Of a stretch of DNA of 23,122 nt, positions 14,548-21,645 are shown piece by piece. Position numbers and translations under genes: made by a program. Source of the DNA: Ruminococcaceae bacterium UBA5904. Its GTDB lineage: Bacteria; Bacillota; Clostridia; Oscillospirales; Acutalibacteraceae. Position 1 is the stretch's first letter. Each line of letters begins with the position of its first letter. The notes under the pieces are model-generated. The model ran no database searches. It was not told where the DNA came from and saw only the letters and a list, made by a program, of their open reading frames with translations. Location: positions 1-23,122 of the forward strand of contig DJEG01000004.1 of NCBI GenBank assembly GCA_002431305.1, given 5' to 3'.

Positions 14548-15513
14548 TTAAACCCACCACATCTCGCAGGTTCCCTCTTTGATGATAGCCTGATTGAGCG
14601 TTTCAATCGCTTTTCTGAGTCCCTCGTCCTGGCTCATGAGAGAATCCTCATGCTCAATCGAAAGAACGTGGTCATAGCCTACCATTCTGAGCGCGCTTAC
14701 GATATCCTTCCAGTAGCCAAGGTCGTTTCCGTAGCCCACGCTTCTGAAAAGCCACGAACGGTGAATTTCATCGGCGTACGGCTTAGTATCGAGAACGCCC
14801 GTTCTTGCGATATTGTACTTATCGAGCTTCGTATCCTTTGCGTGAACGTGGAATATCGCGTCAGAGAGTTCTTTAATTACAACAACGGGATCCATACCCT
14901 GCCAGATAAGGTGGCTGGGGTCAAAGTTCGCGCCGATTTCGGGGCCTACGGCATTGCGGAGTCTTAAAAGCGATTCTGTATTGTAAACGCAGAATCCGGG
15001 ATGAAGTTCAAGACCGATTTTCGTAACGCCGTGACTCTTTGCGAACGCGACAAACTCTTTCCAGTACGGAATGAGAACCTCGTTCCACTGCCATTCGAGA
15101 ACCTCCGAAAAATCGTTCGGCCACGGGCAGGTTACCCAGTTGGGGTATTTCGAATCCTCGCAGTCGCCGGGACAGCCTGAGAACGTGTTTATCTGATCAA
15201 TGCCCAGTTTCTCCGCAAGCAGGACCGTATCGCGCATATCCTTGTCGAATTTCGCTGCGATTTCCTTATTGGGATGAACGGGGTTGCCGTGACAGCTCAG
15301 CGCGCTGATTACGACATTGTATTTTTTAATAAGAGCCTTGAACTCTTCAAGTTTTTTGTCGTCGTTTAAGAGGATTTCGGGATTTGCATGGTCGTTTCCG
15401 GGATATCCTCCGCAGCCGATTTCGACGGCTTCAACGCCCATATCCGTAAGATGTTTAAGCACTTCCTCGAACGGAAGCTTTGCATATAAATTTGTTAAAA
15501 CTCCGAGTTTCAT
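14548..15513 (-). CDS. Sugar phosphate isomerase/epimerase-like TIM barrel protein (AP_endonuc_2 fold), 321 aa
   Basis: 321 residues. The xylose-isomerase-like TIM barrel is shown by N-terminal MKLGVLTN and by the ligands of its metal site: GLELHP (E169), NFDPSHL (D198), HVHAKD (H224) and SIEHED (E287). Family members epimerise, isomerise, dehydrate or deglycosylate sugars and cyclitols with Mn or a similar metal; the actual substrate cannot be read. Two cysteine-rich stretches (GCPGDCED at 113-120 and the WVTCPWP that follows) are unusual decoration. It is the third gene of an operon behind a Gfo/Idh oxidoreductase and a second TIM barrel, starting 17 bp after that gene's stop. C-glycoside deglycosidases and 3-keto-sugar enzymes share this fold, which is one possible role. 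Confidence 0.8.
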   Translation of the reverse strand: MKLGVLTNLYAKLPFEEVLKHLTDMGVEAVEIGCGGYPGNDHANPEILLNDDKKLEEFKALIKKYNVVISALSCHGNPVHPNKEIAAKFDKDMRDTVLLAEKLGIDQINTFSGCPGDCEDSKYPNWVTCPWPNDFSEVLEWQWNEVLIPYWKEFVAFAKSHGVTKIGLELHPGFCVYNTESLLRLRNAVGPEIGANFDPSHLIWQGMDPVVVIKELSDAIFHVHAKDTKLDKYNIARTGVLDTKPYADEIHRSWLFRSVGYGNDLGYWKDIVSALRMVGYDHVLSIEHEDSLMSQDEGLRKAIETLNQAIIKEGTCEMWWV

Positions 15514-15530
15514 TATGTATAATCTCCTTA

Positions 15531-16262
15531 TTATCTGAAATTGGCTTTGAGGAATTTCATACTCCTCTTAATGTCGGAAAGTCCATCGGGTGTCGGCTCG
15601 TCGTTTTCGAGAATTACCCAGTCAAGCCCGATTTCCTTTGCAGTTTTAACGACCGTATCGAGGTCGCAGTTACCCTCGGTCAAAGCCTTGGGATGACCGT
15701 CAAGTCCGTCCTTTATATGAATGTGAACAATGCTGTCCTTATGCTCCGTTAAAAACTTATGATTGTCAACGCCGGCGTAAAAGCTCCAGTACGTGTCTAT
15801 CTGCAATGAGCAGACCTCTGCGACCTCGTCGATAATAAGTTTATTGCTGTTTTCGTCAACGGGAGCGAACTCTCTGTCGTGGTTGTGATAATAAATCTTA
15901 ACGCCCTCTTTTTCGGCTTTCTTCGCCGCGGGGGCTATTATCTTCTTAAAACGATCAAGCCCCTCTCTTGAAAAAACGTCTGCTCCGCCCATACCCATTT
16001 TGGTAAGTCCGAGCGTTTTTCCGTATTTTAATGTTGCGTCGAGATGTTCCTCGTCGTAGTTTTCAAGCCCCATGTGCGTTCCGACAGCGACGAGTCCCGC
16101 GTCGTCGAGAGCTTTTTTCAAAGTTTCCGCGTCCAAATCCTGATATCCCGCGAATTCGACTCCGTCAAAGCCTATTTCCTTAACGTCCTTTAATATATTG
16201 ATAAGGTCTTCCCCCGAATGAATGAGGTCTCTTAATGTGTAAAGCTGAACTGCAAGTTTCAT
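15531..16262 (-). CDS. Sugar phosphate isomerase/epimerase-like TIM barrel protein, 243 aa
   Basis: 243 residues, the shorter size class of this fold. MKLAVQLYTLRD at the start, YYHNHDREF (124-132), LQIDTYW (D156), HIHIKD (H182) and ILENDEP (E219) mark the metal-binding barrel. It is only distantly similar to the 321-residue barrel encoded next to it, so the pair is not a simple recent duplication. It is the middle gene of the unit, 14 bp after the oxidoreductase and 17 bp before the larger barrel, so the three products probably act on the same sugar in sequence. Inositol or keto-sugar isomerisation is typical of such proteins; substrate unknown. Confidence 0.8.
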   Translation of the reverse strand: MKLAVQLYTLRDLIHSGEDLINILKDVKEIGFDGVEFAGYQDLDAETLKKALDDAGLVAVGTHMGLENYDEEHLDATLKYGKTLGLTKMGMGGADVFSREGLDRFKKIIAPAAKKAEKEGVKIYYHNHDREFAPVDENSNKLIIDEVAEVCSLQIDTYWSFYAGVDNHKFLTEHKDSIVHIHIKDGLDGHPKALTEGNCDLDTVVKTAKEIGLDWVILENDEPTPDGLSDIKRSMKFLKANFR

Positions 16263-16276
16263 TTTTATTCTCCCTG

Positions 16277-17368
16277 TTAATCGTTAATATATACGGGTTT
16301 GCCCGTTTTTGCCGAGTTGTAAATTGCCTCCAAAATACGCGTTACGACAAGAGCCTGTTCGGGTTTTACGAAAACCTCGCCCTCGCCTTTTATCGCTTTG
16401 AACCAGTCATACATGTCAAGGTCTGTAGCGTCCGACGAATTACCGTCATAGAATGCGACTCCGCCCGCGTTCATATCGGGAATCTCAACAACCTGCCTGC
16501 CGTTCTTAACATAGTTTACGGTAACGTCGTTATCGCCGACGGTGTCGATACCGCCCTTGTCTCCGCACAGCAGGAACGCCGCTTCCTTGGGTCTTGCAAT
16601 GTTAAGAGCCCAGCTCGATTCGAGAATAACGACCGCGCCGTTCTCCATTACGATATATCCGAACGCCGAATCCTCAACGGTGAACTTCTCGGGATCCCAG
16701 TCGCCCCACGCATTAGCCGTGTGCTTCTGGTCTGCAAGACGTCTGAACGTGTTGCCTACTACCATTTTGGGCTTATAGTTATTCATCATCCACAGCGTAA
16801 GGTCAAGCGCGTGCGTTCCGATATCGATAAGCGGACCTCCGCCCTGCTCGTACTCGTTGAGGAAAACGCCCCATGTCGGAACGGCCCTGCGCCTTAATGC
16901 AACGGCTTTGGCAAAATAAATTTCGCCGAGTTCTCCGCTCTCGCATACGGCTTTTGCGTAGAGATTTTCGGGGCAGTGTCTGTTCTGATAACCTATCGAG
17001 AGAAGCTTGCCCGTTCTCTTTGACGCGTCGAGCATGGCTTTGGCTTCCTCATAAGTTTTAGCCATAGGTTTCTCGCACATAACATGCTTGCCCGCTTCAA
17101 GAGAATCTATCGTTATAAACGAATGGGAGCGGTTGGGCGTGCAGACATGAACAACGTCAATCGTCTCATCCTTTAAAAGTTCTTTATAATCAATGTAAAC
17201 CTTAGCGTCCTCGGTTCCCCATTTATTTTTTGTATTAACGGCTCTCTCCTCGATAATATCGCAGAATGCGACGAGTTCGGCGTCCTCGCGTTTAGCGAGA
17301 GCGGGGAGATGCTTTCCGTTTGCGATTCCTCCGCAGCCGATAATGCCTATTCTTATCTTGTCACCCAT
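16277..17368 (-). CDS. Gfo/Idh/MocA family NAD(P)-dependent oxidoreductase
   Basis: 363 residues, family-typical length. The N-terminal Rossmann fold has IGIIGCGGIANGKHLPAL (7-24) for dinucleotide binding and VCTPNRSH (75-82), then the signature CEKPM (98-102) with catalytic K100. The C-terminal sheet domain has GGPLIDIGTHALDL (177-190) with D182 and H186, the expected active-site pair. Such enzymes oxidise or reduce hydroxyls of sugars, cyclitols and glycosides, often at C3. It is first in an operon with two sugar-isomerase-like barrels, which suggests oxidation followed by isomerisation or cleavage. ATG 17368 has AAAGGACG upstream. A 6-bp hairpin (17388-17408) lies in the likely leader. Confidence 0.9.
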   Translation of the reverse strand: MGDKIRIGIIGCGGIANGKHLPALAKREDAELVAFCDIIEERAVNTKNKWGTEDAKVYIDYKELLKDETIDVVHVCTPNRSHSFITIDSLEAGKHVMCEKPMAKTYEEAKAMLDASKRTGKLLSIGYQNRHCPENLYAKAVCESGELGEIYFAKAVALRRRAVPTWGVFLNEYEQGGGPLIDIGTHALDLTLWMMNNYKPKMVVGNTFRRLADQKHTANAWGDWDPEKFTVEDSAFGYIVMENGAVVILESSWALNIARPKEAAFLLCGDKGGIDTVGDNDVTVNYVKNGRQVVEIPDMNAGGVAFYDGNSSDATDLDMYDWFKAIKGEGEVFVKPEQALVVTRILEAIYNSAKTGKPVYIND

Positions 17369-17387
17369 TAAAAACGTCCTTTCATGA

Positions 17388-17408
17388 GACTGCCGATTTT
17401 ACGCAGTC
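17388..17408 (-). other. Hairpin in the leader of the oxidoreductase operon
   Basis: GACTGC (17388-17393) and GCAGTC (17403-17408) are perfect 6-bp arms around a 9-nt loop, between the candidate promoter and the ribosome site. It could be an operator or an mRNA stem; the arms are short. Confidence 0.35.
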
Positions 17409-17427
17409 CTATATATATTACATATAT

Positions 17428-17455
17428 AAGATATCATATCGGGAAAAAATTTCAA
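17428..17455 (-). promoter_or_regulatory. Candidate promoter for the oxidoreductase/isomerase operon
   Basis: Minus-strand TTGAAA (17450-17455) and TATCTT (17428-17433) are 16 bp apart. The region is very AT-rich and other -10-like words (TATATA) lie just downstream, so the exact -10 is uncertain. Confidence 0.35.
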
Positions 17456-17520
17456 GCGGTTTGAGTCTATTTGCCGTGACAAAATAAAACGTGAAAATTT
17501 ATAGACTTTGCACAAATAAT

Positions 17521-18753
17521 TTATGCAAATTCTTTTCCCTCGCTTAAAAATGACATAAGATTTACGTGCTTTATTCCGTTTCGTTTCTGAAGTAAATAAT
17601 CCGTCGTAATAACATATTTTGAATAATTATCCCTTATCTTTTCAAGCGGAGCGTATTCCCTGTCCTCGGTTGCCCTGCTTTCGTTTATTGTGTACGAAAC
17701 CTGAACGTAGGAATAATTTAGATTTCTGTCTCTTAAAATAAAATCGCATTCGAGCTTGCCTATTCTGCCGACGCTTACGGAATAATCCAGGCTTCGGGCA
17801 TAAATATATATGATATTTTCGAGTATGGGACCGTAGTTTATTCTGTTGTCTGTATTCAGTGCAAAATAAAACGACGTATCGGCAATATAATATTTTTTCT
17901 CGCCCGACAGCGATTTTTTTAACTTCATATCAAAACGCTTGCATTCATAAATTATTTTAGCGTCAGTCAGAATTCTTATATAACGGTCGAGCGTATCTCG
18001 TTTTATATTCAGACCCGCGCCGTCGAGCGACCTCTGAATGCTCTGCACGCTTACGGTCGAACCGAAATTGTTTATGATATAGTCTCTGACCTTTTCGAAC
18101 ACTTCTGTATTTTTTATCTTTATACATCCCTTTATATCTTTGTCGAATATTTCGGTAACAACGCTCCTTACATACGTGCGTTTATCCGCGATATTGTCAT
18201 AGCTTACGGTTTTCGGGAACCCGCCCTCGAGAATATAATTATTGAGTTCTATCATCATATTCGCGTCGACGGTTTTATTATAAAATTTTTTCATCCCGAT
18301 AAACTCGTCGAAACTCAGAGTGAACATTTCGAATTCAACATAACGCCCCGTCAGCTTTGTCGCAAGCTCGCCGCTTAATAAATATGAATTCGACCCCGTT
18401 ATAAAAATCGAATAACTGCCGTCGTCACGGTATGCGTTTATAACCTCTTCGAAATTTTCAACGTTCTGAATCTCGTCGATAAAAAGGTATTTAAGAGAAT
18501 CCGTAACCGATTTTTCTGCAATAAGTTCGTCAAGCGCGTCGTCGGTTTTTATTTTTCTGTATTTACGGCTGTCGAGATTGATAAAAATTATACTCTCTTC
18601 GCTTACCCCCCTTTCTACAAGCTCGTCCGCGACGGTTTTCATAAGACTTGATTTTCCGCACCGTCTTACGCCCGTGATGACTTTAATAACGTCTGTATCA
18701 TCATAAAATCCGCGTATTTTTTTAAGACAGTTCTCTCTTTTATAAAGTTCCAC
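17521..18753 (-). CDS. AAA-type ATPase of the AAA_14/DUF4143 family
   Basis: 410 residues. The ATPase part has P-loop GVRRCGKSS (28-36), Walker B YLFIDEIQN (89-97) and a sensor-like FITGSNSYLLSG (117-128), followed by LTGRYVEFEM and LSFDEF, the standard run of this family. The C-terminal part (about 200-410) is the DUF4143-type region, ending in a segment that looks like a degenerate PD-(D/E)xK core: LECDFILRD..YVQVSY. These proteins are common and often multicopy in anaerobes; their biological role is not established. The start is GTG, supported by AGGTGA six bases upstream and by a TATAAT promoter. It is monocistronic between the glycan locus and the sugar operon. No terminator is visible after it. 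Confidence 0.85.
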   Translation of the reverse strand: MELYKRENCLKKIRGFYDDTDVIKVITGVRRCGKSSLMKTVADELVERGVSEESIIFINLDSRKYRKIKTDDALDELIAEKSVTDSLKYLFIDEIQNVENFEEVINAYRDDGSYSIFITGSNSYLLSGELATKLTGRYVEFEMFTLSFDEFIGMKKFYNKTVDANMMIELNNYILEGGFPKTVSYDNIADKRTYVRSVVTEIFDKDIKGCIKIKNTEVFEKVRDYIINNFGSTVSVQSIQRSLDGAGLNIKRDTLDRYIRILTDAKIIYECKRFDMKLKKSLSGEKKYYIADTSFYFALNTDNRINYGPILENIIYIYARSLDYSVSVGRIGKLECDFILRDRNLNYSYVQVSYTINESRATEDREYAPLEKIRDNYSKYVITTDYLLQKRNGIKHVNLMSFLSEGKEFA

Positions 18754-18772
18754 GAGAAATCACCTCGTAATA

Positions 18773-18802
18773 ATTATATCCGCAAAGCTTAAAAAAAATC
18801 AA
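18773..18802 (-). promoter_or_regulatory. Promoter for the AAA_14/DUF4143 ATPase gene
   Basis: Minus-strand TTGATT (18797-18802) and TATAAT (18773-18778) with an 18-bp spacer. The -35 box is formed by the T tract of the preceding FkbM terminator. Transcription would begin around 18766, right at the ribosome site. Confidence 0.6.
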
Positions 18803-18849
18803 GTTATAGGGGTAAGTATTGAAAAAAAATCAAAACTTACCCTCATAAC
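18791..18849 (-). terminator. Long hairpin terminator of the FkbM gene
   Basis: Arms 18803-18817 and 18835-18849 pair at 13 of 15 positions, extended inward by TTGA/TCAA (18819-18822 with 18830-18833) around a 7-base loop. On the minus strand the stem is followed by TTGATTTTTTTT. It lies 36 bp past the FkbM stop. Confidence 0.8.
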
Positions 18850-18885
18850 TCATATTTTGTTAACATATATGCATTAATTTTTTTG

Positions 18886-19932
18886 TCATACAAAGTACAA
18901 ATCCGTATCCCATCCGAGCGTGTGGCGCGTATGCTTTATAAACGCTTTATAGTCATTACGTATACTCATGACCTTAATTATCAGAGCAAAAATATCCTCG
19001 CTCCTGTGATAGCACGCGATTTTCATTTTCGGCTTACATCTTAAAACGGTTTCTCTCATGCCGTCTATCGCCTTGCTTTCCGCGCCCTCGACGTCGGCTT
19101 TAAGATACGTTACATCTTCGTTTTTTAATATGCTGTCGACGCTTACGGATTTTACGGGAATTTTTCCGTTATCCGACGAGCCTCCGCGCCCTTTTGCCGA
19201 TGTAAAGAAGGTTTCGCCGTTAAAGTCGGAAACGCACGCGTTTATAAGGCGTATATCTCTTAAATCCCCGGCGTTTTTTTCGAGCTTCTTAAAATTTCTA
19301 TTATCCGGCTCTACGGCTGTTATAAAAGAATAATCGGGACATGAATTTACAAACGACAATACCGTATCTCCGTTGTACGCGCCGAGGTCAAGATATTTTT
19401 CGCCCTTTTCAAATTCGAACGGAACCGAATCCGACTCGCATTTTTTAAGATATTCCCGCTCGCCCGTGAATTTAAACTTAACCATATTATCGTAAATCTC
19501 TCGTGATTCCTCATCATAAAAAAGCGTGCGGGCAAATTCTATTTTATCGATATTTTTATTTACAAATTCCCTGTCGAATATATTATCCCCGTAAACGGGC
19601 ACGTCGACGGCGTAAAATTCGTATTTTTCCGCGATCCCCTCGACATTTTCCATAACCTCTTCCCTGCCGCTTCCGAACGAGAGTGCAACGATAAAATCCT
19701 CGTTTTCTCTCTGAATATCCGCAAATGTTTTCACATTAAATCCGCGGAACGTTCTGTCCCGGCAGAATCCGTCGCTTACGAACACACCGGAAATTTCAAT
19801 TTCTCTTGAATCAAAATCGTCTATGACTTTATCGGCGCCGTTGCCCGTTCCGTATAAAAAAATCGGCTTTTCGCTCTTTTTTAATTTTTCTCTCAAATCG
19901 TCGTTGTTTTCAAAAAACTCTCTCAATGACAA
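18886..19932 (-). CDS. FkbM-family methyltransferase with N-terminal nucleotide-binding-like domain
   Basis: About 348 residues from TTG 19932. Residues 20-115 hold a Rossmann-like segment (IFLYGTGNGADKVIDDF) often fused to FkbM domains in glycan loci. The methyltransferase follows: SAM motif YLDLGAYNGDT (about 180-190), AVEPDNRNF (about 206-214) and the FkbM hallmark YLKADVEGAE (about 276-285). Members O-methylate sugars or other hydroxyls. The start is uncertain. GTG 19941 would lie about three bases from the predicted transcript start with no room for a ribosome site; TTG 19932 follows GGGTGA at 19938-19943 by five bases; TTG 19926 is also possible. It diverges from licD with abutting -35 boxes, which ties it to the glycan genes. 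Confidence 0.85.
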   Translation of the reverse strand: MSLREFFENNDDLREKLKKSEKPIFLYGTGNGADKVIDDFDSREIEISGVFVSDGFCRDRTFRGFNVKTFADIQRENEDFIVALSFGSGREEVMENVEGIAEKYEFYAVDVPVYGDNIFDREFVNKNIDKIEFARTLFYDEESREIYDNMVKFKFTGEREYLKKCESDSVPFEFEKGEKYLDLGAYNGDTVLSFVNSCPDYSFITAVEPDNRNFKKLEKNAGDLRDIRLINACVSDFNGETFFTSAKGRGGSSDNGKIPVKSVSVDSILKNEDVTYLKADVEGAESKAIDGMRETVLRCKPKMKIACYHRSEDIFALIIKVMSIRNDYKAFIKHTRHTLGWDTDLYFV

Positions 19933-19950
19933 GGCAATCACCCGCCATTA

Positions 19951-19979
19951 AATATATCAAAGGAAAAATCATGTGTCAA
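19951..19979 (-). promoter_or_regulatory. Promoter for the FkbM gene
   Basis: Minus-strand TTGACA (19974-19979) and TATATT (19951-19956) with a 17-bp spacer. Its -35 lies two bases from the plus-strand -35 of licD, back to back. It argues for a downstream start codon in the FkbM gene. Confidence 0.7.
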
Positions 19980-19981
19980 TA

Positions 19982-20010
19982 TTGAAAAAATAATAATAAT
20001 GTGTTATAGT
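19982..20010 (+). promoter_or_regulatory. Promoter for the licD-cytidylyltransferase-flippase operon
   Basis: TTGAAA (19982-19987) and TATAGT (20005-20010) with a 17-bp spacer, giving a transcript start near 20017. Confidence 0.7.
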
Positions 20011-20021
20011 AATCTATGTAT

Positions 20022-20039
20022 GGACAGGTTTACCTGTCC
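20022..20039 (+). promoter_or_regulatory. Inverted repeat at the start of the licD transcript
   Basis: GGACAGGT (20022-20029) and ACCTGTCC (20032-20039) are perfect 8-bp arms two bases apart. It begins about five bases after the predicted transcript start. As DNA it is a good operator site; as RNA it gives a 7-bp stem with a TTTA loop ahead of the AGGAGG ribosome site. Confidence 0.55.
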
Positions 20040-20057
20040 GCCGATAGGAGGCTGAAT

Positions 20058-20921
20058 ATGAAATTTACCGAAACACAACAGAAGAATCTTACAAAAGTAC
20101 AGGATATCGAATTAAAAATACTCAGAGAGCTTGACCGTATATGTAAAAAATACGGCCTCAAATATTCCCTAAGCGGAGGAACGCTTTTAGGCGCTATCCG
20201 TCATAAGGATTTTATCCCCTGGGATGACGATATCGACATCGACTTGAGAAGAGACGATTTTAATAAACTCATAAGCGTTCTGCCCGATGAGCTGGGCGAC
20301 GAATTCGAATTCGTAAACTACAACGAGTTCGGCGAGTATTTCTGCGACTTTATTCCGAGAATTTTCTACCGCAATTCTAAGGCTGTCAACTCGTTCAGCG
20401 TAGACGGCGGTAAGTCGAATTTTGCAAACGATGAGAGAATGAACAGAATTTTCATCGAGCTTTACTGTCTGCACGACACTGATTCGAAGAAGGTTAAATC
20501 TCAGATATTCAAGGTTAAAACGATATACGGTCTTGCAATGGGTCACCGTTACAAACCCACGAACAGCGATAATTATTCATTTATACAGAAAGCGGAGGTT
20601 GCCGTTTTATCGAATATCGGCAAGCATATGAAGCTTAAAAAGATATTCGACATGTACGAAAAGTGCGTCGGTGCCGTTCCCACGGGCACGGGAGATCTGT
20701 ATTTCAAGCCCTCCGTTCCCCTCCCCGTTCAGGAGAGAAACGTTTTTGACAAGCATCTTTTCGACGAGTATACGTACGTTGACATAAGAAACGACAAGGC
20801 GTGCGCCCCCGCACAGTACATAAAGATTCTCGAGTCTCTGTACTCAAACTGGCAGGAACTTCCCCCCGAAAAAGACAGACATCCCGGTCATTTTGACCTC
20901 GATCATGTAGAAATGTGGTAA
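20058..20921 (+). CDS. LicD-family phosphotransferase
   Basis: 287 residues from ATG 20058, chosen because AGGAGG (20046-20051) sits six bases upstream; a longer frame from 20016 would start at the predicted transcript start and run through the inverted repeat. The LicD core is SGGTLLGAIRHKDFIPWDDD (39-58) followed by IDI, with the metal-binding acidic cluster WDDDIDI. LicD proteins transfer phosphorylcholine or related phospho-alcohols from CDP-carriers to cell-surface glycans; the family also includes eukaryotic fukutin/FKRP, which use CDP-ribitol. The next gene encodes a cytidylyltransferase, fitting a CDP-donor made and used in one pathway. No choline kinase or choline transporter is in the window, so ribitol, glycerol or another alcohol is as likely as choline. 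Confidence 0.88.
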   Translation: MKFTETQQKNLTKVQDIELKILRELDRICKKYGLKYSLSGGTLLGAIRHKDFIPWDDDIDIDLRRDDFNKLISVLPDELGDEFEFVNYNEFGEYFCDFIPRIFYRNSKAVNSFSVDGGKSNFANDERMNRIFIELYCLHDTDSKKVKSQIFKVKTIYGLAMGHRYKPTNSDNYSFIQKAEVAVLSNIGKHMKLKKIFDMYEKCVGAVPTGTGDLYFKPSVPLPVQERNVFDKHLFDEYTYVDIRNDKACAPAQYIKILESLYSNWQELPPEKDRHPGHFDLDHVEMW

Positions 20922-20936
20922 AGGAGTAAATTAAAA

Positions 20937-21608
20937 ATGAGCGTTAAAAATATTACAATAATAATGTCCGGCGGAGTCGGAAACCGTTTCGGCGCCGACA
21001 GACCCAAGCAGTATACAATGCTCAACGGCAGATGCGTTATCGACTACGTTATCGACGCGGCTAAGGCGTCAAAACTTACGGATAAAGTCGTAGTTGTTAT
21101 GGATCCCTCGTGCATTGATTATTCCGAGGAGCTTAAAAATTCGGGATTCGATTTTGCATTAAACGGAAAAGAGAGACTCGACTCTCTTAACAGCGCGTTC
21201 GAATATATTAAAGAACACTACCCCGAGTGTGAGAGAATTATAATTCTCGACGCTGTCGCTCCGTTTGTTACCGGCGAGCTTATCGACGATTATCTTGACA
21301 AACTGACCGATTACGACACCGTTATCACATGTCAGAAGATTACGGGTGCGCTCGGCAACTATGACTACGACCCGCTTGACAGGGAAAAATACTATATGAC
21401 GCAGTCGCCCGAATCGTTCAGATTCAAGGTTATTACAAAGTATTTCACTACGACGTTCCCCAGCCAGGAGCTTGCCTGGCAGATGCCCAGAGAAACTAAG
21501 AAGTATCTCAATTTTGATTTTAAGAACAATCTTAAACTCACCTATGATTTCCAGGCAAAATACGCGGAGTATCTCATGGATTACCTCGCAAAAAAGGATG
21601 AGAAGTAA
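20937..21608 (+). CDS. IspD/TarI-like cytidylyltransferase
   Basis: 223 residues, normal for the IspD/TarI family. The CTP-binding loop is SGGVGNRFGADRPKQY (11-26) and is followed by GKERLDSLNSAF (77-88), like the GRxRxxSVxxAL segment of the family. The usual DAARP motif is DAVAPF here (105-110), and a late TQSPESFRF (155-163) corresponds to the family's TPQxF. True IspD makes CDP-methylerythritol, while relatives make CDP-ribitol for teichoic acids. The altered DAARP motif and the setting between licD and a flippase favour a CDP-alcohol for glycan decoration over isoprenoid synthesis, though ispE lies elsewhere in the window. AAAGGAG precedes ATG 20937 and the gap to licD is 15 bp. Confidence 0.82.
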   Translation: MSVKNITIIMSGGVGNRFGADRPKQYTMLNGRCVIDYVIDAAKASKLTDKVVVVMDPSCIDYSEELKNSGFDFALNGKERLDSLNSAFEYIKEHYPECERIIILDAVAPFVTGELIDDYLDKLTDYDTVITCQKITGALGNYDYDPLDREKYYMTQSPESFRFKVITKYFTTTFPSQELAWQMPRETKKYLNFDFKNNLKLTYDFQAKYAEYLMDYLAKKDEK

Positions 21609-21645
21609 TTTTCACCCCATAAACGAATCAGGGGATTAAACGAGT

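Noticed and set aside
16235..16897. 220-codon open frame on the plus strand
   Set aside because: It is antisense to the Gfo/Idh oxidoreductase and the start of the adjacent isomerase gene, both with intact motifs.
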